Shown piece by piece: positions 30,379-38,852 of a stretch of 43,833 bases of DNA. Source of the stretch: Clostridia bacterium (lineage in GTDB: Bacteria > Bacillota > Clostridia > Oscillospirales > Acutalibacteraceae). The notes beneath the pieces were generated by a model. The model was not told the DNA's origin. It was given only the letters and a program-made list of their open reading frames with translations, and searched no databases. The stretch is from the NCBI GenBank assembly GCA_017935265.1, contig JAGBHX010000154.1, forward strand, positions 1-43,833, read 5' to 3'. How positions within the stretch are numbered: the stretch's first letter is position 1; every line of letters starts with the position of its first letter. Made by a program: the position numbers and the translations under genes.

Positions 30379-32682
30379 TTAAAATTTAATTTCTGTTTCG
30401 TTGCCGTCAAGGGTAACGGTAACGCTCTTGTTGCCGTAAACAAACTCAAACTCACCCTTGCCCTTGGCTGTGAGGTGTGAAAGAGTGCCGTTTTTCCACT
30501 CGATGTTAACGGTTGCGCCGCCCTTGATGGCAAGGCCTTTCACGGAACCGTTTTTAAATTCGTTGGGAAGTGCGGGCAGAATAAGGGCTCGGTTGCCGAA
30601 GGATTGAACAAACATCTGAGCAATACCGCTTGTTGCACCGAAGTTGCCGTCAATCTGGAAAGGCGGATGAGCATCAAGCATATTGGGATATGTGCCGCCT
30701 CTTCCGCGGACTTCGGGGTTGGGAATGTATCTTAACTGGTCGTTAACGAGCTTCAATGCCTTTTGTCCGTCGCGAAGGCGTGCGTGGAAGTTAATCTTCC
30801 AGCCCAATGACCAGCCTGTTCCTTTGTCACCTCTGACTTCAAGCGTTTTCTTTGCAGCGGCGGTCAGCTCTGGTGTGAGGTCAACGTCGATGAGGTTTGC
30901 GGGGTAAAGAGCATAAAGATGAGAAACGTGACGGTGCTTGACCTCTTCTTCTTTATATTCTTCATACCATTCCATAAGTCTGCCGTCTTTGCCGATTCTG
31001 AAGGGAAGAAGCTTAGGAAGGACTTCTTTGATTTCGTCAATAACAGAATCGTTTTCAATGCCGAGAATATCTGCGCAGTTGAGTGCGTTGATGAAGTTTT
31101 CCTTGATGATTGACATTGTCATTGTTGTTGTCTGGCTGACTGCGGTAATGTTGCCGTTTTTATCAAAGAATTTGTTTTCGGGTGATGTTGAGGGGCAGGC
31201 AATAAGATAGCCGTCTTTATCTTCAACGAGAATATCAAGGCAGAACTTTGCAGATTCAAGAATTACGGGAAATGCTTTTTCTCTGAGATAATTTACGTCG
31301 CCTGTGTATTCGTAATATTCAAACAGATGTCTTGTAAACCATGCACCGGACATATTCCAGAAAAGCCAGCTTGCACAGCCTGAAACAGGAGTGTTGTGGC
31401 GCCAGAGGTCAACATTGTGGTGGCAGGTAAATCCGCGTGCGCCGTAAATCTTTTTTGCCGCCCACTGGCCTGCTTCAGCCAATTCTTCAACAAATGTGTT
31501 CAGCGGTTCGCAAAGCTCGGGCATTGCGCAGGGAAGAATAGGCCAGTAGTTCATCTCTGTGTTGATGTTAACTGTGTAGTTGGAGCGCCAGGGGGAATAC
31601 TTTCTGTAGGTCCAGATACCCTGAAGATTTGTGGGCTGTGAGCCGGGGCGTGAAGCAGAAATTGCAAGGTATCTGCCGAAGTTGAACAAAAGCGCATAAA
31701 GCTCATTGTCGTTCTTCTTGAGCAGGAATTCCCTGAGTCTTGAGGAGGTGGTGGTGCCTTCTTTTTTGCTGTCACCAAGGTCAAGCTCAACTCTGTTGTA
31801 ATAGCTCTGATAGTCAGCGATGTGCTCAGCCTTAATTGCTTCGTAATCTTCAGCCTTGGCAGCTCTCACTTTTTCTTCACAGGGTGAAATATATTCCTTT
31901 GTGGGGAGAGTTTTCCAGTCGATGAAGCTGCTCTCTGCGCCGAGATAAATTGTGAGGTAGCTTGCGTTTTCAACGCTTACGCTCTTTTTATTAAATTTGA
32001 TTTTACCGTCGGAATCAAAAGCGGTAAGACAGCAGAAATCCATACCCTTTTTGTCACCGTCAAGGTAAACGTCGGTGAACCAGTCGCCCTCTTCGGGGTT
32101 TTCAGAGGGGCAGGTGCCCACAAGGCGGAGGAACTCACCGTCGGTTGAAACCTCGTGGCGAAGCTCATTCTGAATGGTGATGCTCAGGTTGATCCTTTCG
32201 TCACCGTCTGCAACGGTTTTAATCACCATAACGTCCTTGGGTGAGCTGATGAAAGACTCGGTTTTGTATGCAGTCTTTTTAAGGTTATATGTAACCGTGT
32301 GAACAGCGGTTTTCAAATCAAGACGGCGGGTGTAATTTCTGGGCTTGAGGTTTGATTTTGAAGTGATAATCAATTTGCCCAGGGGCATATAAAACATACT
32401 GTCGCCGCCTGCGATTTCAGCTTCAATCAATTCCTGAGCTTCAAAATTTTTGCCCGCAAGAGAAAGTTCCTGAGCCTTTTTGTAGGCTTTGTAGGGGTTC
32501 TTCTGTGTGTAGGATTCTCTGCCGGGGTAGCCTGACCACAGGGTGTCGAGGTTGAGCTCAACAGTTTCTTTATCAACTCTGCCGTAAAAAGCGCCGCCCA
32601 ATTTGCCGTTACCCAAAAGCAAAGAGTGTACCCATGTTTTGGCAGGATGCTTGTACCATAATGTGTTTGATGCGTTTGTCAT
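30379..32682 (-). CDS. GH95 alpha-L-fucosidase-type glycoside hydrolase
   Basis: Inverting glycosidase of family GH95, known for 1,2-alpha-L-fucosidase (and related galactosidase) activity on host-type glycans. The start has the family WYKHPAKTWVHSLLLGNGKL, then GRVDKETVELNLDTLWSG near 40-57. The central INTEMNYWP (with the paired Asn typical of the site), GTGWSLGWKINFHARL in the C-terminal barrel, and QIDGNFGATSGIAQMF near the end (the catalytic-base Asp region) are all present. No signal peptide, so the enzyme is intracellular and would act on imported short fucosides. The start at 32682 follows GGAGG; the promoter is at 32711-32739. The length of 767 residues is normal. Confidence 0.93.
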   Translation of the reverse strand: MTNASNTLWYKHPAKTWVHSLLLGNGKLGGAFYGRVDKETVELNLDTLWSGYPGRESYTQKNPYKAYKKAQELSLAGKNFEAQELIEAEIAGGDSMFYMPLGKLIITSKSNLKPRNYTRRLDLKTAVHTVTYNLKKTAYKTESFISSPKDVMVIKTVADGDERINLSITIQNELRHEVSTDGEFLRLVGTCPSENPEEGDWFTDVYLDGDKKGMDFCCLTAFDSDGKIKFNKKSVSVENASYLTIYLGAESSFIDWKTLPTKEYISPCEEKVRAAKAEDYEAIKAEHIADYQSYYNRVELDLGDSKKEGTTTSSRLREFLLKKNDNELYALLFNFGRYLAISASRPGSQPTNLQGIWTYRKYSPWRSNYTVNINTEMNYWPILPCAMPELCEPLNTFVEELAEAGQWAAKKIYGARGFTCHHNVDLWRHNTPVSGCASWLFWNMSGAWFTRHLFEYYEYTGDVNYLREKAFPVILESAKFCLDILVEDKDGYLIACPSTSPENKFFDKNGNITAVSQTTTMTMSIIKENFINALNCADILGIENDSVIDEIKEVLPKLLPFRIGKDGRLMEWYEEYKEEEVKHRHVSHLYALYPANLIDVDLTPELTAAAKKTLEVRGDKGTGWSLGWKINFHARLRDGQKALKLVNDQLRYIPNPEVRGRGGTYPNMLDAHPPFQIDGNFGATSGIAQMFVQSFGNRALILPALPNEFKNGSVKGLAIKGGATVNIEWKNGTLSHLTAKGKGEFEFVYGNKSVTVTLDGNETEIKF

Positions 32683-32710
32683 AGTCAATCCTCCAATAAT
32701 TGATATTTCA

Positions 32711-32739
32711 AGTATACCCAAAGCTGAACTTAAAGTCAA
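32711..32739 (-). promoter_or_regulatory. Promoter of the fucosidase-HAD operon
   Basis: TTGACT and TATACT on the minus strand with 17 bases between, a near-consensus sigma-A promoter. Confidence 0.75.
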
Positions 32740-32747
32740 TTAAAAAC

Positions 32748-32776
32748 TTGCATTTTGTCAGCCGTTATTGTAAAAT
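32748..32776 (+). promoter_or_regulatory. Promoter of the BaiN-cmk-plsC-ispH/rpsA operon
   Basis: TTGCAT at 32748-32753 and TAAAAT at 32771-32776, 17-base spacer, 30 bases before the flavoprotein start. It is back to back with the fucosidase promoter, 9 bases apart. Confidence 0.65.
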
Positions 32777-32805
32777 AAAGTGTAATACTTTTGGGAGAAA
32801 TTCAA

Positions 32806-34035
32806 ATGACAGATATACTCATAATCGGCGGCGGTGCTGCAGGCCTTATGGCGGCAGGTGTTGCCTCAATGAAAGGCAAAAGCGTAACGGTTCTTGAACG
32901 CAATGAAAGACCTGCCCGTAAGGTGATGATAACGGGCAAGGGCCGTTGCAACGTTACCAACAATTGTGACAGCCTTGACGAGCTTATTTCAAACGTGCCC
33001 GTCAACGGCAGATTTCTTTACAGTGCCTTTTCTTCTTTTATGCCTCGCGACACAATGGAGCTTTTTGAAGATATGGGAGTTCCCCTTAAAACAGAAAGGG
33101 GCAACCGCGTTTTTCCTGTGTCAGACAAGGCGGTTGATATCGTTGATGCGCTCACTGCATTTGCAACCGATGACGGTGCGCAGATTGTCAATGCCCGCGC
33201 AACCGAGCTGATTATCGAAGACGGCTGTGTCAAAGGGGTTATGACTGAAAGCGGTGAAGCCTTTTATGCTCACAAGGTGCTCGTTGCCACAGGCGGCAAG
33301 TCTTACCCCGTAACAGGCTCAACGGGTGACGGCTACGATTTTGCCCGTCAGGCAGGGCATACGGTAACTGAGCTGAAGCCGTCGCTTGTTTCCCTTGTTT
33401 GCCACGAAGGCTTCTGCACCGATTTGCAGGGTCTTGCGCTGAGAAACGTTGCAATCAAGGTTGTTGACACTGCCAAGAAAAAGGAAATTTACAAGGATAT
33501 GGGCGAAATGCTTTTTACTCATTTCGGTGTATCGGGCCCTATGATTTTAAGTGCAAGCTCTCATATGCGCAATATGGAAAAGGGCAGATACCAAATTTTT
33601 GTGGATATGAAGCCTGCCCTGACTCCCGAACAGCTTGACAGCAGAATACTCAGAGATTTTTCTGAAAATAATAATAAAAATTTCATAAATTCCCTCGGCG
33701 GACTTCTGCCGCGCAAAATGATTCCCGTTGTGGTCAAGCTCAGCGGAATCAAGCCGACCGAAAAGGTAAATCAGATTACTAAGGAACAGCGTGCAAGGCT
33801 GGTTTCCGTACTCAAGGAGTTCAAAATCACCGTCAACGATTTCAGCCCGATTAGGGATGCAATTGTCACCTCGGGCGGAGTCAAGGTGAGTGAAATCAAC
33901 CCGAAAACAATGGAATCCAAGCTTTGCCAAAATCTTTATTTTGCAGGCGAGGTCATAGATGTTGATGCCTATACAGGCGGCTTCAATCTGCAGATTGCCT
34001 TTTCAACAGGCCACCTTGCAGGGGAAAATATGTGA
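32806..34035 (+). CDS. HI0933/BaiN-family FAD-dependent oxidoreductase
   Basis: A two-dinucleotide-binding flavoprotein. ADP-binding loop ILIIGGGAAGLMAAG is at residues 4-18, the ERNERPARKVMITGKGRCNVTNN stretch (key: GKGRCNVTN near 44-52) is the family signature, and the C-terminal FAD-binding segment is GEVIDVDAYTGGFNLQIAFS (shortened) near 380-398. BaiN of Clostridium scindens is one family member; most have no known substrate, so a bile-acid role should not be assumed. The start at 32806 follows GGGAG; the upstream TTG at 32791 would put the Shine-Dalgarno inside the coding region. It leads the operon with cmk, 26 bases away. Confidence 0.9.
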   Translation: MTDILIIGGGAAGLMAAGVASMKGKSVTVLERNERPARKVMITGKGRCNVTNNCDSLDELISNVPVNGRFLYSAFSSFMPRDTMELFEDMGVPLKTERGNRVFPVSDKAVDIVDALTAFATDDGAQIVNARATELIIEDGCVKGVMTESGEAFYAHKVLVATGGKSYPVTGSTGDGYDFARQAGHTVTELKPSLVSLVCHEGFCTDLQGLALRNVAIKVVDTAKKKEIYKDMGEMLFTHFGVSGPMILSASSHMRNMEKGRYQIFVDMKPALTPEQLDSRILRDFSENNNKNFINSLGGLLPRKMIPVVVKLSGIKPTEKVNQITKEQRARLVSVLKEFKITVNDFSPIRDAIVTSGGVKVSEINPKTMESKLCQNLYFAGEVIDVDAYTGGFNLQIAFSTGHLAGENM

Positions 34036-34061
34036 ATTATTTAAACGAAAGAGGTTATATT

Positions 34062-34727
34062 ATGTCTGTAAATATTGCGATTGACGGCCCTGCAGGCGCA
34101 GGCAAAAGCACACTTGCAAGAAAGGCTGCCGAAAAGTTAGGCTATATCTACGTTGATACGGGCGCGCTTTACAGAACAGTCGGCCTTTATTCCATCAGAA
34201 AAGGCTACGACACCAAGGATGCCGAAAAGGTGATTTCTACCCTCGGCGATATTGACATCAGGTTAGGCTTCACCGACGAGGGCCAGCGCGTTTATCTCAA
34301 CGGCGAAGATGTTTCTGATGCAATCAGAACTCCCGCGGCATCTATGGGCGCTTCAAATGTTTCGGCTATTCCAAAGGTACGCGAGTTTTTGTTTGATTTG
34401 CAGAAAGAAATTGCCCAAAATAATGATTGCCTTATGGATGGCAGGGACATCGGCACAGTTGTTCTTCCCGATGCACAGGTCAAAATTTTCCTCACCGCGT
34501 CGCCCGAAACAAGAGCAAAGCGACGTTATGACGAGCTTGTTTTAAAAGGCTCGGATGTAACCTTTCAGGAGGTTCTTGATGACCTTATTAAAAGAGATTA
34601 TCAGGATACTCACCGCGAAATTGCGCCGCTTAAGGCGGCTGATGATGCCGAAATTCTCGACACAAGCCCCTTGACCTTTGATGAAAGCCTCGAAGCTATT
34701 CTCGCCGTTATCGCCAAAAAGCTTTAA
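34062..34727 (+). CDS. cmk: Cytidylate kinase
   Basis: Phosphorylates CMP and dCMP with ATP. P-loop AIDGPAGAGKST is at residues 5-16, followed by YIYVDTGALYRTVGLY near 27-42 (CMP site), LMDGRDIGTVVLPDA near 123-137, and RRYDELVLKG near 153-162. The 221-residue length is normal for Firmicutes. GAGG lies 9 bases before the ATG at 34062; the in-frame GTG at 34032 would overlap the flavoprotein end and is less likely. Its neighbours plsC and ispH-rpsA reproduce the common clostridial gene order. Confidence 0.96.
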   Translation: MSVNIAIDGPAGAGKSTLARKAAEKLGYIYVDTGALYRTVGLYSIRKGYDTKDAEKVISTLGDIDIRLGFTDEGQRVYLNGEDVSDAIRTPAASMGASNVSAIPKVREFLFDLQKEIAQNNDCLMDGRDIGTVVLPDAQVKIFLTASPETRAKRRYDELVLKGSDVTFQEVLDDLIKRDYQDTHREIAPLKAADDAEILDTSPLTFDESLEAILAVIAKKL

Positions 34728-34739
34728 AGCGGGGATAAT

Positions 34740-35363
34740 GTGAAAAGCAAAAACTTGTTTGCCAAAACGCTTCTTTTCTTCGGCACTCCGATTTTATATT
34801 TTCTTCATCCGTTCAGGTTTTACGGAAAGGAAAATCTGCCCGAAGACGGCGGATTCATAATTGCATCAAATCATATTTTCTGGCTTGATGCTTTCTATAT
34901 CGCCTTGGGCAGTCGGAAAAATTTGCACTTTATGGCAAAAAGTGAGCTTTTTAAGCATTCATTTTTTAATTGGTTTTTCCGCAGTCTGAACGCTTTTCCT
35001 GTTAAAAGGGGGTATTTCGACCGCCGCGCCCTTAAAACCGCAAGCGAAATTGTGTCTGCGGGCGACGTTCTGGGTATTTTCCCTGAGGGCGGAATTGTTA
35101 CCCGTGACGGCAGACCCACCAATGCAAAATGGGGTGTGGCATATATTACTCATCAATGCAAGTGCCCCGTTGTGCCTGTGAGCATTTATTCCAAAAAGGG
35201 TAAGGGCGTTTTTAAAAGAATTGTTGTCCGCTTCGGTGAGCCGATTGCGTTTGAAAAATTCGGCTTTTCTCAAAAGCCCGACAGGGCGGAGTATACCGCG
35301 GCGGCAGATTATATAATGCAAAAAATTATCACTCAATGGGAGAAAGGTAATGAAAGAAATTAA
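34740..35363 (+). CDS. plsC: 1-acyl-sn-glycerol-3-phosphate acyltransferase
   Basis: Adds the second acyl chain to make phosphatidic acid at the membrane. The catalytic NHxxxxD motif is SNHIFWLDAFY near residues 42-52, and FPEGGIVTRDG near 119-129 is the second acyltransferase block. A hydrophobic N-terminal helix (LFAKTLLFFGTPILYFL) serves as membrane contact. The start is GTG at 34740 with GGGG just upstream; no ATG in that frame gives a longer match. It begins 12 bases after cmk and its end overlaps the start of ispH-rpsA by 14 bases, so translation is coupled. The 207-residue length is normal. Confidence 0.92.
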   Translation: MKSKNLFAKTLLFFGTPILYFLHPFRFYGKENLPEDGGFIIASNHIFWLDAFYIALGSRKNLHFMAKSELFKHSFFNWFFRSLNAFPVKRGYFDRRALKTASEIVSAGDVLGIFPEGGIVTRDGRPTNAKWGVAYITHQCKCPVVPVSIYSKKGKGVFKRIVVRFGEPIAFEKFGFSQKPDRAEYTAAADYIMQKIITQWEKGNERN

Positions 35364-37425
35364 GCTTGCCAAAACCGCAGGCTTCTGTTTCGGTGTAAAC
35401 AGAGCTGTGGATATGCTTTACAAAATGGTTGCTGACGGAGAAAAAGCCTGCACCCTCGGCCCGATTATTCATAATCCCCAGGTTATAGATGACCTGAAAA
35501 GCAAAGGCGTTGACATTATTGACGACCCTTGCTCAGCCGATGATGACACAACTGTTGTTATCCGCACTCACGGTGTGGAACGTCAGGTCAAAGAAAAAAT
35601 CGAAAAAGCAGGCCGCAGGTTTTGTGATGCAACCTGTCCTTTTGTTAAAAAAATACATAAAATCGTTGACGAAAATTCAGACAGCAACACCGCTGTGCTC
35701 ATTGCAGGTGACGAAAATCACCCTGAGGTGAAAGGGATAATGAGCTACAGCAACGGCGAAACCTATGTATTCATTAACTCGCAAAAATTAGAGGATTTTA
35801 TCGAAAATTCCGATATTTTATCAAAAGAGAAAATAATCGTTGTCGCACAGACCACTTTTAGCATAAAAGAATGGGAAAACTGCTTAAAAAAAATAAAAAA
35901 ACACTATACAAATGCAATTATTTTTGATACAATATGTAATGCGACTAATGAACGGCAGACAGAAGCACTGATGCTTTCAGGCGAATGTGACGCCATGATT
36001 ATAGTCGGCGGGCGCCAGAGCTCCAACACCGCCAAGCTTAAAGCTGTGTGTGAGCCAAACTGCCCGACTTATCTTATCGAAACCGCTGACGAACTGTCAC
36101 AGTATGATTTCAGCAGTTTCAATTGTGTGGGTATTACTGCAGGGGCATCCACTCCTGCTGGTATTATAAAGGAGGTACTTTCAACCATGTCCGAAATTTT
36201 AAACGAACAGGAAAAAGAAATCAACGAGACTGCAGTGCAGGCTCAAACAGAGGAGGTGCAGGTAGCAGCTCAGCCGGCTAAATCTATCGATGAGATGGAT
36301 TTTTCCGAAGCACTGGAAGAGTCTCTTAAAAATATGAGCACAGACCAGAAGGTTTGCGGAATAGTAACAGCCATTTCTCCCAGCGAGATTCAGGTTGACA
36401 TCGGCAGAAAACAGACAGGCTACGTTCCCGCTGACGAATACAGCGCTGACCCCACAGCCGACCCCATGAAAGAGCTTAAAGTCGGAGATGAAATCAATCT
36501 TATCATCATGAAAACAAACGACCAGGAAGGCACAATTATGCTTTCTAAAAAGCGTTATGACGCTCAGGGCGCTTGGGATAAGATGATTGCAGCTCAGGAA
36601 TCAGAAGAAATTCTCGAAGGCACAGTTACAGACGTTATCAAAGGCGGCGTAATCGTTGTTACCAACGGTGTAAGAGTTTTCGTTCCTGCTTCACTTGCAA
36701 CAGCTTCAAGAGGCGATTCTCTTGAGGATTTGCTCAAAACAAAGGTTAAGTTCAAAGTTATCGACGTTAACCGTCAGCGCAGACGTGCTGTTGGTTCAAT
36801 CCGTGCCGTTCTCAAGGATGAGCGCAAGGCTAAGGAAGAAGCTTTCTGGGCAGCAGCTGAAGAAGGCCAGACCTACAACGGTGTTGTTAAGTCACTCACT
36901 AACTACGGTGCATTTGTTGACATCGGCGGCGTAGACGGTATGGTACATATCTCAGAGCTCTCTTGGAAGCGCATTAAGCATCCTTCAGATGTTCTTGCAG
37001 TTGGCCAGGAAATTTCAGTTTTCGTTAAAGCACTTGACAAAGAAAACAAGAAAATTTCTCTCGGTTACAAAAAGGCTGAAGACAATCCCTGGGAAATCCT
37101 TCGCCGTGACTACCCTGTAGATACAGTTGTTGAGTCAGAAGTTGTTGGCCTTACCACCTTCGGCGCATTTGCAACAGTTATCCCCGGCATTGACGGTCTT
37201 ATCCACATTTCTCAGATTGCTAACCAGCACATCAAGCATCCCGGTGATGTTCTCAAGGTTGGCGATAAGGTTACAGCTAAAATCACAGCCATCGACTTTG
37301 AAAAGAGCCGTGTAAGCCTTTCAATCCGCGCTCTTCTTCCCGAAGCTGAAGAAGTTGCTGTTGAAGAAGCAGTAGCAGAGGAAGCTCCCGCAGAAGAAGT
37401 TGCAGCAGAAGAAGCAGCTGAATAA
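35350..37425 (+). CDS. ispH-rpsA: IspH (HMBPP reductase) fused to ribosomal protein S1
   Basis: The first ~278 residues are 4-hydroxy-3-methylbut-2-enyl diphosphate reductase, the last step of the MEP isoprenoid pathway; the [4Fe-4S] ligands Cys13, Cys96 and Cys196 are present in FCFGVN, ATCPF and DTICNATN. From residue 280 the protein becomes S1: an acidic linker, then four S1 RNA-binding domains (about 331-400, 418-482, 505-575 and 590-660; the last two have NYGAFVDIGGVDGMVHISEL and FGAFATVIPGIDGLIHISQI), and a Glu/Ala-rich tail. The fusion is known in Clostridia. An in-frame ATG at 36187 follows a perfect AAAGGAGGT at 36168-36176, so S1 may also be made alone. Confidence 0.95.
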   Translation: MKEIKLAKTAGFCFGVNRAVDMLYKMVADGEKACTLGPIIHNPQVIDDLKSKGVDIIDDPCSADDDTTVVIRTHGVERQVKEKIEKAGRRFCDATCPFVKKIHKIVDENSDSNTAVLIAGDENHPEVKGIMSYSNGETYVFINSQKLEDFIENSDILSKEKIIVVAQTTFSIKEWENCLKKIKKHYTNAIIFDTICNATNERQTEALMLSGECDAMIIVGGRQSSNTAKLKAVCEPNCPTYLIETADELSQYDFSSFNCVGITAGASTPAGIIKEVLSTMSEILNEQEKEINETAVQAQTEEVQVAAQPAKSIDEMDFSEALEESLKNMSTDQKVCGIVTAISPSEIQVDIGRKQTGYVPADEYSADPTADPMKELKVGDEINLIIMKTNDQEGTIMLSKKRYDAQGAWDKMIAAQESEEILEGTVTDVIKGGVIVVTNGVRVFVPASLATASRGDSLEDLLKTKVKFKVIDVNRQRRRAVGSIRAVLKDERKAKEEAFWAAAEEGQTYNGVVKSLTNYGAFVDIGGVDGMVHISELSWKRIKHPSDVLAVGQEISVFVKALDKENKKISLGYKKAEDNPWEILRRDYPVDTVVESEVVGLTTFGAFATVIPGIDGLIHISQIANQHIKHPGDVLKVGDKVTAKITAIDFEKSRVSLSIRALLPEAEEVAVEEAVAEEAPAEEVAAEEAAE
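36168..36189 (+). promoter_or_regulatory. Internal ribosome binding site and start for S1 alone
   Basis: AAAGGAGGT (36168-36176), fully complementary to the 16S anti-Shine-Dalgarno, is 11 bases from an in-frame ATG at 36187. From there a 412-residue protein of ordinary S1 length begins MSEILNEQEKE. In the full frame these bases encode IKEVLST between the two domains. Confidence 0.6.
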
Positions 37426-37439
37426 TTTAAACAAAAATC

Positions 37440-37478
37440 AACACCTGACATTCATAAGAGTGTCAGGTGTTTTCATAT
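37440..37478. terminator. Terminator after rpsA
   Basis: Arms ACACCTGACA and TGTCAGGTGT (37441-37450, 37461-37470) with TTTTC after it on the plus strand and a T-rich minus flank. The stop codon of the convergent gene lies inside the hairpin. Confidence 0.85.
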
Positions 37479-38182
37479 TTTGCTACAAATTCATCATATT
37501 CATTTTTTTCTGTTATCCAAACAATAACCGGATATTCTTTCACTCCGAGTTGAGTGAGTGCTTCAAAGCGGTGATTGCCGTCGCAAAGTTCAAAGCTGTG
37601 GTCAACAAAATTTACTATCAACGGTGGCATATCGTCATTTGATTGGAGTGCTTTCTTTAACGACTTCACTCTTTTCATAAACCACTCTGCATTGACTTGA
37701 TATTTCATATTATTTTCAGGACCGCAACAACGAGAAAATAAAGATAACGGCATTGTTAATGGACCCAAATAATATCTGTCAAACATTTTCAGCCCGTCAG
37801 AAAAAGCTTTATTGTGACCGTCCGACAGTAAAAATGAATGAACCCAATCTTCAAGTTTACCTGCTTCGGCAAATTCTCTTGCTGACGATAATGAACACTT
37901 GTAGGTTAGTCCTTTGTTTTCACTCTTTGTGTAAACGATTTTTTTTATTGAATCAACAGAAAGGTTATATTCATCAACAAGTTTTTCAATGGTTGCGCCT
38001 GATATAAACTTTTCTTTTATCTCTTGGTTTCGCTCTATAAGGTATTGCTTATAGCCTGAAGTTTCGCCCCAAGAGCGTTTTGTTATTGCTTCAGGGACAT
38101 AAATCAGTCTGCCTGAAGCGAATTTCTGCACTTGCTTAAGTATATCTTCCGGTAAAATATCAGCGGCGTTTTCATAATTCAT
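37463..38182 (-). CDS. CD3324-like HTH domain joined to a ParB/Srx-like domain
   Basis: Residues 1-85 resemble the CD3324/Mor-like HTH group: NAADILPEDILKQVQKFASG near 5-24, then KRSWGETSGYKQYL and VDEYNLSVDSIKKIVY near 70-85 as the recognition helices. The second half has a middle region (GKLEDWVHSFLLSDGHNKAF, RYYLGPLTMPLSLFSRCCGP) and a ParB-type element, PPLIVNF followed by FELCDGNHRFEALTQLGV near 196-213, which in the ParB/sulfiredoxin fold marks a nucleotide-binding site. The start at 38182 follows AAAGGA, inside the end of the kinase gene 5 bases upstream. Function unknown; DNA binding or enzyme activity are both possible. Confidence 0.7.
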   Translation of the reverse strand: MNYENAADILPEDILKQVQKFASGRLIYVPEAITKRSWGETSGYKQYLIERNQEIKEKFISGATIEKLVDEYNLSVDSIKKIVYTKSENKGLTYKCSLSSAREFAEAGKLEDWVHSFLLSDGHNKAFSDGLKMFDRYYLGPLTMPLSLFSRCCGPENNMKYQVNAEWFMKRVKSLKKALQSNDDMPPLIVNFVDHSFELCDGNHRFEALTQLGVKEYPVIVWITEKNEYDEFVAKYENT

Positions 38183-38187
38183 CGTTT

Positions 38188-38715
38188 TCAATCCTTTGTG
38201 AGTTTGGATTTTATCCACCTGTCAACATATTCTGCTGCTTGCTCGGGTGTGAGATTAGATGTGTCAAGTAAGTCAATATGGGGATTGGTTTTATTATGGT
38301 TTTCTTTCAGCCAGTTATTGAATTGCATAGAGGAATCAATCCAATTTTTATCGGCAACTTTTCTACCGACTGTCATTCTGTGCATCATAGTTTCATCATC
38401 GCAAACTATGGCAAGATAATACATATCGGAAAATAATTCTCTTTCAGGCAATTTCTCAAACTGTTTTGGTGTACAAGCTCCACAAACAACACATGGTTTA
38501 CCAATTTGTGAAATGTTGGCACAAAGCTTCATCCACATTCTGCGATACGCTCTGTAATCATCTTCGGGTGTGTTGTAAATATCGTTCCAGGTTATGTCAC
38601 TTTCAAGAACAATATAATCTGTTTCATTTTTAAAAAGTTCGTTACAAACAGTTGTTTTACCTGCACATGAGGCTCCCGTGATAGAGAACAAAGGTAATTT
38701 TTTAGTAGGTTTCAT
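38188..38715 (-). CDS. P-loop kinase-like ATPase (nucleoside-kinase type)
   Basis: A small 175-residue P-loop protein. Walker A is GASCAGKTT at residues 14-22, ESDITWND near 38-45 is a candidate lid/base element, and GKPCVVCGACTPKQFE near 72-87 and MTVGRKVADKNWIDSS near 115-130 are the most characteristic stretches. It resembles nucleoside/nucleotide kinases that phosphorylate small molecules, though the substrate is not clear. A strong AAAGGAGTG lies 7 bases before the ATG. It forms a coupled pair with the HTH/ParB-like gene, and both are visibly AT-richer than the rpsA and rml genes on either side, which suggests acquisition. Confidence 0.72.
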   Translation of the reverse strand: MKPTKKLPLFSITGASCAGKTTVCNELFKNETDYIVLESDITWNDIYNTPEDDYRAYRRMWMKLCANISQIGKPCVVCGACTPKQFEKLPERELFSDMYYLAIVCDDETMMHRMTVGRKVADKNWIDSSMQFNNWLKENHNKTNPHIDLLDTSNLTPEQAAEYVDRWIKSKLTKD

Positions 38716-38738
38716 AGTTATCCACTCCTTTCTCGTTT

Positions 38739-38768
38739 ATTGTATCACAACTGTCTATTTGGATATAT
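38739..38768 (-). promoter_or_regulatory. Extended -10 promoter of the kinase/HTH pair
   Basis: TGATACAAT on the minus strand (TACAAT at 38744-38739, TG extension) without a good -35. Confidence 0.4.
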
Positions 38769-38821
38769 GTAAATAACAGTTTTAATTAAATTTCACACAA
38801 AAACTAACAACCAAAGCGAAT

Positions 38822-38848
38822 AATGCCGTCCGGTTTTCGGACGGCATT
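38822..38848 (-). terminator. Hairpin downstream of rmlD
   Basis: A perfect 11-bp stem, AATGCCGTCCG / CGGACGGCATT, with a 5-base loop, directly after the rmlD stop. The tail on the minus strand (ATTATTCGC) is T-poor, so termination may be weak. Confidence 0.65.
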
Positions 38849-38852
38849 TAAG

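Noticed and set aside
32806..34035. Bile-acid metabolism (bai operon) suggested by the BaiN-like protein
   Set aside because: The HI0933 family is broad and the neighbours are cmk, plsC and ispH-rpsA, not bai genes.
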